A DNA stretch of 32,716 bases from an uncultured Armatimonadota bacterium. Lineage in GTDB: Bacteria > Armatimonadota > Armatimonadia > Armatimonadales > Armatimonadaceae. The translations under genes were made by a program, and so were the position numbers. Of the stretch, positions 1 to 7,087 are shown piece after piece. Positions within the stretch are counted from its first letter, which is position 1; every line of letters begins with the position of its first letter. The stretch spans positions 1 to 32,716 of the forward strand of contig CAIYBQ010000545.1 in assembly GCA_903924445.1 (NCBI GenBank), given 5' to 3'. The notes under the pieces were generated by a model. It saw only the letters and a program-made list of their open reading frames with translations. It made no database searches and was not told where the DNA came from.

Positions 1-719
1 ACCTTTCGGTACATCGCGGATGTAAATCCTGAGCAGTCAAACGTTCCACCGCCGCTTGTTCCATAGCGATATGGCGTCCCGCGAAGTGAGTTAGCACGGC
101 TCATCAGTGTCGAACGGACTGGACTTGCTGATTTGTTCGATGCTGCGAAGTCTTGGGCGAAATCAACGACTGAATTACGCTTGTCAGAAATTGGATCGCT
201 AATCGATATTCGACTGTCCAAGACATTCTTGGAGGTTTTTACAGTCTCTGGAAGCTGACCATCGCTAGAACTAGAGACCGCAACGACCGGCTGACGCGTT
301 ACAACCTTTACGGATTGCTTAGGCGCTGGTAATGGTTTAGATGTCTGACTAACGGCTACCTTCGACTTTGGAAGTACCTTCCGTTTGGCAATACTAACCG
401 GACGTGTTACAGGTGATGCCTTCAACGCACGTGATTTGCTTACAGAGACAAGATCACGTCGGATCCAGCCATCGGTACCACGCTTTGTTTTGACATGTAC
501 CCAACCAGATTTTGTTGACAAGACTGTCAGCGTTGCATTGTGGTCCATCAGACCAAGAGTTCTTGATGATTCACTTGGCGTATCCCGCAGCTTGGCGGTC
601 GATACGAGAACTTTAGCAACTCTAACGGATGTGCGGCTCTCGCGTGTCTTACTGTAAACAAACGGCTGTGTGGTCAGAACCACACAGATTGCAACGAGAA
701 AGTTTCGTAAGAAGCGCAT
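1..719 (-). CDS. Exported SH3b + NlpC/P60 cell-wall hydrolase, 3' end cut by window edge
   Basis: The 239 residues in the window begin with an N-terminal hydrophobic segment (about residues 5-23) that looks like a signal peptide. A bacterial SH3-like domain follows (about 32-92, with the typical pattern of AKLRDTPS, a GW-type strand SGWVHVKT and DGWIRRDLV). Then comes a long Ser/Lys/Pro/Val-rich linker (about 93-200), and the start of an NlpC/P60 catalytic domain with GTPYRYGTSGGGTFDCSGF. Cys229 in DCSGF is the expected catalytic nucleophile of this peptidase family. The His and the third catalytic residue would lie beyond the window. SH3b-NlpC/P60 proteins normally cleave peptidoglycan stem peptides in the periplasm or cell wall. 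The ATG at 719 has no Shine-Dalgarno sequence but a well-placed promoter directly before it. The next gene upstream on the same strand ends 90 bp away. Family assignment is firm; substrate is not known. Confidence 0.88.
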   Translation of the reverse strand, partial: MRFLRNFLVAICVVLTTQPFVYSKTRESRTSVRVAKVLVSTAKLRDTPSESSRTLGLMDHNATLTVLSTKSGWVHVKTKRGTDGWIRRDLVSVSKSRALKASPVTRPVSIAKRKVLPKSKVAVSQTSKPLPAPKQSVKVVTRQPVVAVSSSSDGQLPETVKTSKNVLDSRISISDPISDKRNSVVDFAQDFAASNKSASPVRSTLMSRANSLRGTPYRYGTSGGGTFDCSGFTSAMYRK

Positions 720-726
720 TAGAGTA

Positions 727-755
727 ATCTTAGTGCGCAACAAACTGATCTGCAA
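727..755 (-). promoter_or_regulatory. Sigma-70-like promoter for NlpC/P60 gene, probably leaderless
   Basis: Read on the minus strand: -35 TTGCAG (755-750), 17-bp spacer, -10 TAAGAT (732-727), then 7 nt to the ATG. With normal -10 to start spacing the transcript would begin at or next to the start codon. No Shine-Dalgarno sequence precedes the ATG. Confidence 0.5.
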
Positions 756-809
756 CTTGTAGAGGCCAAAGCAAGCATCACGGAGATACTTCTGACACCT
801 AGTTGTCGA

Positions 810-1391
810 CTAGGGAAACAGGTGTTTTACAAACCGTTGGTTCTGTCCCTTAACCATTACTGTGCTCATATCAATACTCAGAGCTAACGGTCGGAAGTCC
901 CATCCGATAACAAAGCTCTCTCCATCGTCCGCCACTACTTTCAGCACTCGTTTTGGATGGTTGACTGCCTTGAACATTGACAAGAAACGGGTCACTCCAC
1001 GGGCTGATTCAACGCGGTTATCGGTGATCATCCAACCAGATTCATCCGTGAAACTACCCTGAATGCACCCTCGTAGGACACGAGATCTAATTTGCTCCCA
1101 AACGATCGCATCAAATGCACCTGAAAGCTCATCTTTGGTTAACAGCACGATGACGCATGCAATCAGCACCATTCCGGTTAGGGAAACTAAATGGAAGGAA
1201 CCGGCCGTTATGTAGAGGGAAAATGTGAATGTGCAGATTCCAAAAATCATCGCCAAACCCTTGACGACATTTGCCAGCCAAAAGGCAAAATTTGCCCACT
1301 TCCACACAACTGTTTTCTGAAAAATCAGGCCATTCACAGCTGGATTATATCTGCCATAACCACGCACAGGACTCTGGTAATATATTGTCAT
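810..1391 (-). CDS. Small membrane protein of unknown function
   Basis: A 193-residue protein that I do not recognise. It has a short N-terminal part, then hydrophobic stretches at about residues 34-62 and 66-87 that look like two transmembrane helices, and a C-terminal soluble domain of about 105 residues with many charged and aromatic residues (for example ESFVIGWDFRPL). The reading frame stays open upstream into ribH, but I start at the ATG at 1391. The upstream extension is antisense to ribH and has the composition of a shadow frame. This ATG overlaps the ribH ATG on the other strand within one CATG. There is no Shine-Dalgarno sequence; a TATCGT element lies 7 nt upstream. It is followed on the same strand, 90 bp on, by the NlpC/P60 hydrolase, which has its own promoter. 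An envelope role is only a guess from context. Confidence 0.6.
   Translation of the reverse strand: MTIYYQSPVRGYGRYNPAVNGLIFQKTVVWKWANFAFWLANVVKGLAMIFGICTFTFSLYITAGSFHLVSLTGMVLIACVIVLLTKDELSGAFDAIVWEQIRSRVLRGCIQGSFTDESGWMITDNRVESARGVTRFLSMFKAVNHPKRVLKVVADDGESFVIGWDFRPLALSIDMSTVMVKGQNQRFVKHLFP
1375..1383 (+). promoter_or_regulatory. Extended -10 promoter of ribH, probably leaderless
   Basis: TGGTAATAT is an extended -10 element (TG-n-TAATAT), with the hexamer at 1378-1383 ending 6 nt before the ribH ATG at 1390. No good -35 box is visible, which fits the extended -10 class. No Shine-Dalgarno sequence precedes the ATG. Confidence 0.5.
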
Positions 1392-1857
1392 GTACAGCAC
1401 GATAGAAGGCAACTTGGTTGCAGGTGATGGTCGTATCGCAATCGTAGTCTCCCGATTTAACTCTTTTATAACCGAAAAACTTCTTGAGGGTGCGCTAGAC
1501 ACGTGGCGCCGCCACGGTGGTGATGACAGCGCGATAACAGTCATCCGTGTGCCTGGTGCATGGGAAATACCGGTAGCAGTTCGTAAGATTGCGCACGGTG
1601 GCACGGTGGATTCTGTCGTTGCGCTTGGCTGTCTGATGCGCGGAGCCACGATGCACTATGACCAAATCGCATCGGAATGTGCCAAAGGCGTCACGCAAGT
1701 GATGCTCGAGACAGGTATTCACGTGTCGTTTGGAGTGCTCGCCTGCGACACGCTTGAGCAAGCCATCGATCGTGCCGGAGCCAAAGCAGGTAACAAGGGA
1801 GCCGAAGCGATGTTGGCATCTATAGAGATGATCAACGTGCTGCGGCAAATTGCATAG
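1390..1857 (+). CDS. ribH: 6,7-dimethyl-8-ribityllumazine synthase
   Basis: This is the penultimate enzyme of riboflavin synthesis. It condenses 5-amino-6-ribitylamino-uracil with 3,4-dihydroxy-2-butanone 4-phosphate in the cytoplasm, usually as a pentamer or 60-mer capsid. The 155 residues match the usual family length. Visible family signatures are IAIVVSRFNSFI at residues 17-28 (aromatic substrate-binding Phe), VPGAWEIPVA at about 54-63, ALGCLMRGATMHYD at about 78-91 (phosphate-binding and catalytic-loop region, with the His preceding Tyr-Asp) and FGVLACDTLEQA near 117. The ATG at 1390 gives the expected N-terminus (TIEGNL before the first strand). No other riboflavin gene is nearby, so the pathway is dispersed. 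The following GIDE-like gene starts 10 bp after the stop, so the two are probably co-transcribed. Confidence 0.96.
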   Translation: MYSTIEGNLVAGDGRIAIVVSRFNSFITEKLLEGALDTWRRHGGDDSAITVIRVPGAWEIPVAVRKIAHGGTVDSVVALGCLMRGATMHYDQIASECAKGVTQVMLETGIHVSFGVLACDTLEQAIDRAGAKAGNKGAEAMLASIEMINVLRQIA

Positions 1858-1867
1858 ACGCCTTTAA

Positions 1868-2941
1868 GTGGAGAGTCTATCGAGATTCGGTTTTGGCGTA
1901 TTCATAGCGATTTGTTTCGCAAGTCTTTCACTGGCGAATCCTGTACAAATACCGTCCCTTCCAGTGCAGCTGTGTGGAATATCAACGCGTTCAGACACGT
2001 CGAACCAGCTCGCGCTTCGTCAGTATTTGTCGCATTTCAGCCGAATCGATTTAGATGAAACGTCCCTCGAGCCTAGGTTGGGTATTGATGGGACACCTTG
2101 TATCCGCCCGGTCGTGCAGAACACATCCGTCAAACTCATCCACCGTGCTGTTGAGTTAGGGTACGCCGAGTGGAATCCATCATCCGGAATGTTGGATCTC
2201 GACACCTGGATAATCCATCTGATGTACCTTCAGCGGCCTACTGAAGACTACGCTGCACCTCAAACGGCAAGTACGACAACGAGCATTCCGGTGCCGCAGA
2301 CACGGCTCAAGCTTCCTTGGCTGCAAATGACAGCGGCATTGTTCGTGATGGCCGCAGCTGTATTACTTCTCCAGTTGAGTCGATTATCTACATTGCTGAT
2401 CAGTAGGTCATCTATCGCTGGATTACTAAACTCCGATGTTCGCTCCAAACTACGTGGCATTGCGATTCCGACCGTTGAAGCACTCCAAATCGCACATACC
2501 GATATTCAGGCAGTCGCATTCCTGCGCACAACCGAACAGTATGGCCATAATGGTTGGCGGACTGTAGGTAGAAACAGTGAGCAAGTTCGTTGCTCGATTG
2601 ATGATGGGACCGCTTGCATTGATGTCGACTTGACCCATGCAAATGTACATTTTTCTAATCGAGTGTCGATATACAACGGGATACCTGGCGAACATATTGG
2701 AAGAACTCCGTACATGGATGACACCAAAATTGTCTTTCAGTACATCCCTGTCGGCGCTGTCGTCACCCTTATTGGCACGCTCGTGCCGCACGATACATGC
2801 TATCGAGCGATGAAAAATGTTCATGTTTACGATGGCGATGAGCGCGCGGAAGTTCGTGTTCTAAAGTTCCGCGTTTTGCTGTGTATAGCCGTATTATTAG
2901 TACTAAGTGTTTTGATGTTTATTCTGCGCCCTGGCAGATAG
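1868..2941 (+). CDS. Membrane protein with GIDE/MUL1-like domain
   Basis: A 357-residue protein. It has an N-terminal hydrophobic segment (about 7-23, signal or anchor), an outer region of about 120 residues with Cys36 and Cys78, a transmembrane helix at about 150-169, a cytoplasmic-side domain, and a last helix at about 334-352. The domain between the two helices has the pattern of the GIDE family (the non-RING part of mitochondrial MUL1 and many bacterial membrane proteins): VEALQIAHTDIQAVAFLR, then a W..V strand, CSIDDGTACIDVDLTHANVHF, and YIPVGAVVTLIGTLV. The topology of two helices flanking this domain also fits. I assign GIDE-like by pattern only. The start is uncertain: GTG at 1868, 10 bp after ribH, without a clear Shine-Dalgarno sequence. 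The stop TAG forms part of the ribosome-binding site of the following kinase gene, suggesting translational coupling. No RING domain is present. Confidence 0.6.
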   Translation: MESLSRFGFGVFIAICFASLSLANPVQIPSLPVQLCGISTRSDTSNQLALRQYLSHFSRIDLDETSLEPRLGIDGTPCIRPVVQNTSVKLIHRAVELGYAEWNPSSGMLDLDTWIIHLMYLQRPTEDYAAPQTASTTTSIPVPQTRLKLPWLQMTAALFVMAAAVLLLQLSRLSTLLISRSSIAGLLNSDVRSKLRGIAIPTVEALQIAHTDIQAVAFLRTTEQYGHNGWRTVGRNSEQVRCSIDDGTACIDVDLTHANVHFSNRVSIYNGIPGEHIGRTPYMDDTKIVFQYIPVGAVVTLIGTLVPHDTCYRAMKNVHVYDGDERAEVRVLKFRVLLCIAVLLVLSVLMFILRPGR

Positions 2942-2954
2942 GAGTTCTTTGACT

Positions 2955-3947
2955 ATGTTCGATGTGTATTGCCTCTGTAATCCATTGTTTGACATTCTTG
3001 CAACAACATCCGATGAACTCCTCGTGGAATGTGGATCAGAAAAAGGTTCGATGACGCTGGTGTCTGTTGAGCATCAGCGTCGACTCCTCGGTAAAGCTGC
3101 GCTCGAGATCACGGCACGGGAAGCCGGCGGCTCAGGTGCGAACACGGCAATCGGTGTTGCTCAACTGGGTTTCAAGGCTGCATTCGGCGGCTGCGTGGGC
3201 GGGGATGACTTTGGTCTTGCATTGTCAGATGCCCTGCTAGCTGGTGGCGTTGCTCCACACTTTGGCCAAGCCGATGTCGATACGGGTGTCTGCTTGGTAC
3301 TGACCACTCCGGATGCGCAACGAACAATGCACACATGTCTTGGAGCAAGTCAATACTTTTGTCCTGAGTTTGTTAACGTAGATGCTATTGCCGACAGCAA
3401 GGTCCTTTACGTAACTGGCTATCTTTGGGATACGAAGCTGCAACAGGATGCGGTTGAGCATGCGATGTCTGCAGCGCGTAATGCGGGACGCCTTGTTGCG
3501 TTTTCCCTCAGTGATTCGTTTTGTGTTGCTCGCCATCGCGAAGCCTTTGGAAGTCTCCTTGCATCCCACGTTGACATCGTCTTCGGGAATGAAGATGAAG
3601 CAATAGCAATCAGTGGTAAGGATGATGTCCATGAGGCATCAAAATGGCTGGCTGGACAAACCGGCCATCTCGCGATAATCACCCGCGGTGCACAGGGTTG
3701 TTTGTTTGCAGATGCCAACGGCGTGACGGAAGTGGAAGCATTCGGGACCACCGCAGTCGATACGACTGGTGCTGGCGATATGTTTGCGAGTGCTGCACTT
3801 TGTGGTCTGGTTGCGGGCTACACATACGAGCAGACCGGTCGTCTTGCGTCGTACATGTCAGCAGCGATAGTGGCTCAGTTTGGCCCACGAAACCCACACA
3901 TCAGTGTGGCTGATGCGTTTGCCTATGCCGGCATTCAAGTCGCTTGA
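2955..3947 (+). CDS. PfkB-family sugar/nucleoside kinase (adenosine kinase-like)
   Basis: A cytoplasmic ribokinase-fold kinase of 330 residues, the normal length. Visible motifs are the N-terminal GGSGANTAIG (58-67, substrate lid and PfkB signature 1), GNEDEA (211-216, Mg/ATP NxxE motif) and DTTGAGDMFA (269-278, PfkB signature 2 with catalytic base Asp275 and the anion hole). The N-terminus (MFDVYCLCNPLFDI) and the long AGGSGANTA segment resemble the adenosine kinase-like branch more than fructokinases or PfkB proper. The exact substrate cannot be settled from sequence alone. I use ATG 2955, with GGAG at 2941-2944 as ribosome-binding site, rather than the TTG two codons earlier. It is the last gene of the ribH unit. 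A promoter-like TTGACA overlaps its stop codon and serves murA. Confidence 0.88.
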   Translation: MFDVYCLCNPLFDILATTSDELLVECGSEKGSMTLVSVEHQRRLLGKAALEITAREAGGSGANTAIGVAQLGFKAAFGGCVGGDDFGLALSDALLAGGVAPHFGQADVDTGVCLVLTTPDAQRTMHTCLGASQYFCPEFVNVDAIADSKVLYVTGYLWDTKLQQDAVEHAMSAARNAGRLVAFSLSDSFCVARHREAFGSLLASHVDIVFGNEDEAIAISGKDDVHEASKWLAGQTGHLAIITRGAQGCLFADANGVTEVEAFGTTAVDTTGAGDMFASAALCGLVAGYTYEQTGRLASYMSAAIVAQFGPRNPHISVADAFAYAGIQVA

Positions 3948-3972
3948 CACATCAAACTGATTATGCAACAAT
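3944..3972 (+). promoter_or_regulatory. Promoter upstream of murA
   Basis: A perfect -35 TTGACA (3944-3949) overlaps the stop of the kinase gene. After a 17-bp spacer comes AACAAT (3967-3972, four of six consensus bases). Transcription would start near 3979, about 9 nt before the murA GTG. Confidence 0.4.
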
Positions 3973-3987
3973 TCAGGCTACGCAGCA

Positions 3988-5385
3988 GTGTTCTCTTATC
4001 CCTGTCCGATCGGATCCAATGTGTCACCATCAGTTTCAACCAACACGCAAACGTCTAACCTCCAAACTTCAGTCGCAATAAACGAGCCGCACATTGTCAT
4101 AGAAGGCGGGTATCCGCTGTCCGGAAGCATCCAGGTTGCGGGTTCGAAGAATGCTGCTCTTGCGTTGATTGCTGGTACTTTGCTTGCAACATCCGGGGTG
4201 ACCGTCTTACACAACTTACCAAACATCACAGACATTGCGGACTTGGTCGCTATTCTCAATTCTATGGGAGCGATAGCAAACCTTTCTCATGGGAATTCGA
4301 CGCTCACAGTGGATGCGAGTGCTAGTCGCTTTAATGAGCCTCCCCCTCATTTGGTAAGCAGAATGCGGGGGTCACTCCAGCTGCTTGGTCCACTGCTTGC
4401 ACGTCAAGGAATTGTCCGTTTGGCGATGCCTGGTGGATGCAACATTGGTGCACGTGCCGTTGACCTTCATGAAAAGGGACTGCGCGGACTTGGTGCCACA
4501 TGGACGATTGATGCGGGCTGTTTTTTTGCTGAAGCTCCATTCGATGGCTTAGTAGGCGGTGCAGTGTATTTGGACAAGCCGTCTGTAGGCGCGACGATGA
4601 ACACGATGATGGCAGCGTCGCTTGCTACGGGTGTCACCACGATTGAAAATGCTGCACAAGAACCGGATGTTGTTGATTTGGCGAACTTGATTGTTGCCAT
4701 GGGCGGGCTCATCGAAGGGCAGGGGACTAGCCGCATCACTGTCACTGGCGTTGAAAGTCTCCACGGCTGCGAGTTCAATGTCTCACCGGACCGCATCGAG
4801 GCGGGAACTTATGCCATAGCTGCAGTTGCAACTGGTGGAGATATCACGCTTATTGGTGCAGATTTCAATGCACTAAGCCCTGTGCTGTCCAAACTAACAG
4901 ATATGGGAGCGCATGTTGCTCAAGATGGCAATCATGTGCGTGTATGGTCTGGACCAGTTCAGACACTAACGGGTACTTCGATTGTTGCCAGCCCACACCC
5001 CGGGTTTCCAACCGACCTACAACAACCCTTCACCAGCTTGCTCACACTGGTCCATGGGACGAATACGATTCATGACAGCGTTTACGAGGGCAGATTCGGT
5101 CACATTCCGTACCTTACAAAAATGGGTGCGAACATTAAGGTTGAAGGAAGCGTGACGATTGTTTCAGGTGTGTCGACTCTTAGTGGCGCAGATGTCAAAG
5201 CGACTGATTTGAGAGCTGGGGCGGCACTTGTCGTTGCCGGGTTGGCGGCGATTGGACAAACGCGAATCTTTGATGTCCACCATATTGAGCGAGGGTATCA
5301 GGAACTTTGCCAACGGCTAAGACAGCTGGGCGCACGATGTTGGCATGTAAGCGTGAGTGACACAGATATGTTGGTGATGGAATGA
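3988..5385 (+). CDS. murA: UDP-N-acetylglucosamine 1-carboxyvinyltransferase
   Basis: MurA carries out the first committed cytoplasmic step of peptidoglycan synthesis, moving enolpyruvate from PEP to UDP-GlcNAc, and is the fosfomycin target. The 465 residues show GSKNAALAL (Lys54-Asn55, matching Lys22-Asn23 of E. coli MurA), MPGGCNIGARAVDLH with the PEP-adduct Cys151 (Cys115 in E. coli, so fosfomycin sensitivity is expected at this site), HPGFPTDLQQPF (catalytic Asp of the E. coli Asp305 type) and DLRAGAALV near the C-terminus (Arg397 type). The protein carries about 32 extra N-terminal residues rich in Ser, Thr and Asn compared with the E. coli enzyme. The GTG at 3988 is the first start in frame and GTG 4021 is an alternative that shortens the extension. 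The stop overlaps the mreB start (ATGA), so the two are translationally coupled. Confidence 0.95.
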   Translation: MFSYPCPIGSNVSPSVSTNTQTSNLQTSVAINEPHIVIEGGYPLSGSIQVAGSKNAALALIAGTLLATSGVTVLHNLPNITDIADLVAILNSMGAIANLSHGNSTLTVDASASRFNEPPPHLVSRMRGSLQLLGPLLARQGIVRLAMPGGCNIGARAVDLHEKGLRGLGATWTIDAGCFFAEAPFDGLVGGAVYLDKPSVGATMNTMMAASLATGVTTIENAAQEPDVVDLANLIVAMGGLIEGQGTSRITVTGVESLHGCEFNVSPDRIEAGTYAIAAVATGGDITLIGADFNALSPVLSKLTDMGAHVAQDGNHVRVWSGPVQTLTGTSIVASPHPGFPTDLQQPFTSLLTLVHGTNTIHDSVYEGRFGHIPYLTKMGANIKVEGSVTIVSGVSTLSGADVKATDLRAGAALVVAGLAAIGQTRIFDVHHIERGYQELCQRLRQLGARCWHVSVSDTDMLVME

Positions 5386-6404
5386 AATTCGGCCAAGAAA
5401 TCGGGATCGACCTTGGTACAGCCAACATCCTCGTCTTTGTTCGCAACAGGGGGATAATCCTAAACGAACCAAGCGTTGTTGCGATTGATACGAATACCCG
5501 CCAAGTGAAGGCTGTCGGCGAGGAAGCACGGCAGATGCTTGGAAGGACGCCTGGTACCATTGTTGCCATTCGGCCAATGAGTGATGGTGTCATCGCCGAG
5601 TACACAACGACCGTTCAAATGCTACGTTACCTTATCCAAAAGAGTGCGACAGGTCCTAGAATATTTAAGCCACGAGTCCTCGTCTGTGTGCCTGCAGGTG
5701 TTACATCCGTTGAGCGTAGGGCAGTAGAGCAGGCGGCAATGGAAGCTGGCGCCAGAGAAGTCGCTACGATCGAAGAAACAATGGCAGCGGCGATCGGGGC
5801 TGGTCTGCCAATTGAATCTGCGGGTGGAAACATGGTTGTCGATATTGGCGGGGGAACTACTGATATCGCCGTTATCTCACTCGGGGGCATCGTTACCAGT
5901 CAAAGCATTCGCGTGGGTGGTAACAAAATGGACGAGGTAATCGTCCGGCATATTGGTCATCAACACGGATTGATAATCGGTGATCGAACCGCCGAGGAAA
6001 TCAAGATTGAAATTGGAAGTGCTTACCCAAGTGATACGGAAAAGACGAAGGAAGTCAAAGGGCGTGATCGTCTCCAAGGACTCCCTAAGACCATTCTTGT
6101 GACAGAGGGTGAAATTCGCGAGGCACTATCTGAGCCTGTCGCACAAATTATTGCAAAGGTCAAGTCAGTGTTGGAGCATACGCCGCCAGAGTTGTCAAGC
6201 GACATTATCGAACGCGGTATCACACTGACTGGTGGTGGAAGCTTACTTAGCGGATTAGACCAGCTGATTTCTCTCGCGACAGGTGGCATTCCCACGCGTG
6301 TTGCTGGCAACACACTCGAATGTGTGGCCTTGGGAACAGGGAAAGCACTGGAAGAGTTTGATACGATTCGTCGGTCGCGAAATTTCCGTGGACATAGAGG
6401 CTAA
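5382..6404 (+). CDS. mreB: Rod-shape-determining actin-like protein MreB
   Basis: MreB is a bacterial actin that forms membrane-associated filaments and guides the elongation machinery for lateral wall synthesis. The 340 residues match the family length. The actin-fold ATP motifs are visible: phosphate-1 loop IGIDLGTANILVF (7-19), phosphate-2 loop VVDIGGGTTDIAVI (152-165), and the C-terminal adenosine motif TLTGGGSLLSGL. The helix IEETMAAAIGAGLP (130-143) corresponds to the catalytic-Glu region, with Thr133 where a Pro is usual in MreB. The start overlaps the murA stop by ATGA. The murA-mreB pairing resembles the murAA-mbl neighbourhood of Bacillus, so it could equally be called Mbl. No mreC or mreD follows here; a small secreted protein does. 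Confidence 0.94.
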   Translation: MKFGQEIGIDLGTANILVFVRNRGIILNEPSVVAIDTNTRQVKAVGEEARQMLGRTPGTIVAIRPMSDGVIAEYTTTVQMLRYLIQKSATGPRIFKPRVLVCVPAGVTSVERRAVEQAAMEAGAREVATIEETMAAAIGAGLPIESAGGNMVVDIGGGTTDIAVISLGGIVTSQSIRVGGNKMDEVIVRHIGHQHGLIIGDRTAEEIKIEIGSAYPSDTEKTKEVKGRDRLQGLPKTILVTEGEIREALSEPVAQIIAKVKSVLEHTPPELSSDIIERGITLTGGGSLLSGLDQLISLATGGIPTRVAGNTLECVALGTGKALEEFDTIRRSRNFRGHRG

Positions 6405-6410
6405 TACGAA

Positions 6411-6845
6411 ATGATGTTCCTAGCTGGTTTATCTGTTTTGTTCTGTTTACCTACCCACGCAGCACAGGATGTCCTTGTTAAGAAGTCGATTTTGACTCCA
6501 GCTCAGCTAAAATCGATGGCAGTTGATAAGACGGCCGTAAGCAAAGCTGAACTTGTCCTCATTCTCACAAAGCTCGTTAACTACCTCGAATCTGGTAGCA
6601 AGCAGAAACGTGGATCGACGAATGCTGTCGCACCGATGAAGTCGCTAAGGGACTTGATTAAAGCAGGTTACCTTCCTGCTGATACGAAATTGGCAGCCGC
6701 CAGTCCATCAACGGTAACCCGCGAAGACGTTTCTACGGCTTTATCGATGATCTTGATACGACACAACGAAAAGATTGTTCCGATAACGCCTGACTCCCGC
6801 CGTGCAACACCGATTCCGCATCCATCAGAAAACAGCGGAAGTTGA
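6411..6845 (+). CDS. Small secreted protein of unknown function
   Basis: A 144-residue protein that starts with a clear signal peptide (residues 1-18, cleavage probably after THA). The mature part is Lys-, Ser- and Ala-rich. Two stretches, about 38-60 (VSKAELVLILTKLVNYLE) and 83-112 (LIKAGYLPADTKL then TREDVSTALSMIL), loosely resemble S-layer-homology repeats, in which a short loop is followed by a helix starting S/T-x-A/E. This likeness is weak and I do not assign the family. The tail is Pro/Ser-rich. It starts 6 bp after mreB, so it is very likely in the murA-mreB transcript and may act in the envelope. The tRNA-Thr promoter begins directly after its stop codon. Confidence 0.6.
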   Translation: MMFLAGLSVLFCLPTHAAQDVLVKKSILTPAQLKSMAVDKTAVSKAELVLILTKLVNYLESGSKQKRGSTNAVAPMKSLRDLIKAGYLPADTKLAAASPSTVTREDVSTALSMILIRHNEKIVPITPDSRRATPIPHPSENSGS

Positions 6846-6874
6846 TTGCCAACCCCGTTTCATAGGGGTATACT
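6846..6874 (+). promoter_or_regulatory. Strong promoter of the tRNA-Thr / tuf / tRNA-Trp unit
   Basis: TTGCCA (6846-6851), a 17-bp spacer and TATACT (6869-6874) form a near-consensus promoter. The predicted start near 6881 leaves a 4-nt leader before tRNA-Thr. Confidence 0.75.
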
Positions 6875-6884
6875 TTTCCGGTTC

Positions 6885-6956
6885 GCCCACGTAGCTCAGT
6901 GGTAGAGCACTTCTTTGGTAAAGAAGAGGTCATGGGTCCGATTCCCATCGTGGGCT
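6885..6956 (+). tRNA. tRNA-Thr (anticodon GGT)
   Basis: A complete cloverleaf: acceptor arms GCCCACG (6885-6891) and CGTGGGC (6949-6955), a D-arm with GCTCAGTGGTAGAGC, an anticodon stem CTTCT/AGAAG around loop TTGGTAA giving anticodon GGT (reads ACC and ACU), and a T-arm around GGGTCCGATTCCC. Discriminator is T at 6956; the 3' CCA is not encoded. It lies directly upstream of tuf, as in the thrT-tufB arrangement of E. coli. Confidence 0.95.
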
Positions 6957-7087
6957 TGTACTGCTCAATACGAGCGGTTGCGAACCTGGCGTTTCATTCG
7001 CTTTGGTCACTGCAAGAGTTGATGCTTACGTGGTAACGCGTGTCGTGTCGCTTGTTATGTTTTAGAGTTTTTACTAGGAGAGAAACA

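Noticed and set aside
385..657. Open frame of 90 codons on the plus strand
   Set aside because: It is antisense to the SH3b-NlpC/P60 gene on the minus strand, which has a signal peptide and recognisable domains.
798..814. CCTAGT/ACTAGG 6-bp hairpin at the end of the small membrane protein gene
   Set aside because: The stem is short and no T-run follows, so it is not a convincing terminator.
1392..1649. N-terminal extension of the minus-strand membrane protein into ribH
   Set aside because: The extension is antisense to conserved ribH codons and its residues look like a shadow frame; the ATG at 1391 gives a sensible start.
6957..7087. Possible separate promoter or leader element for tuf
   Set aside because: I found no -35/-10 pair with acceptable spacing; the strong promoter before tRNA-Thr is enough to explain tuf expression.
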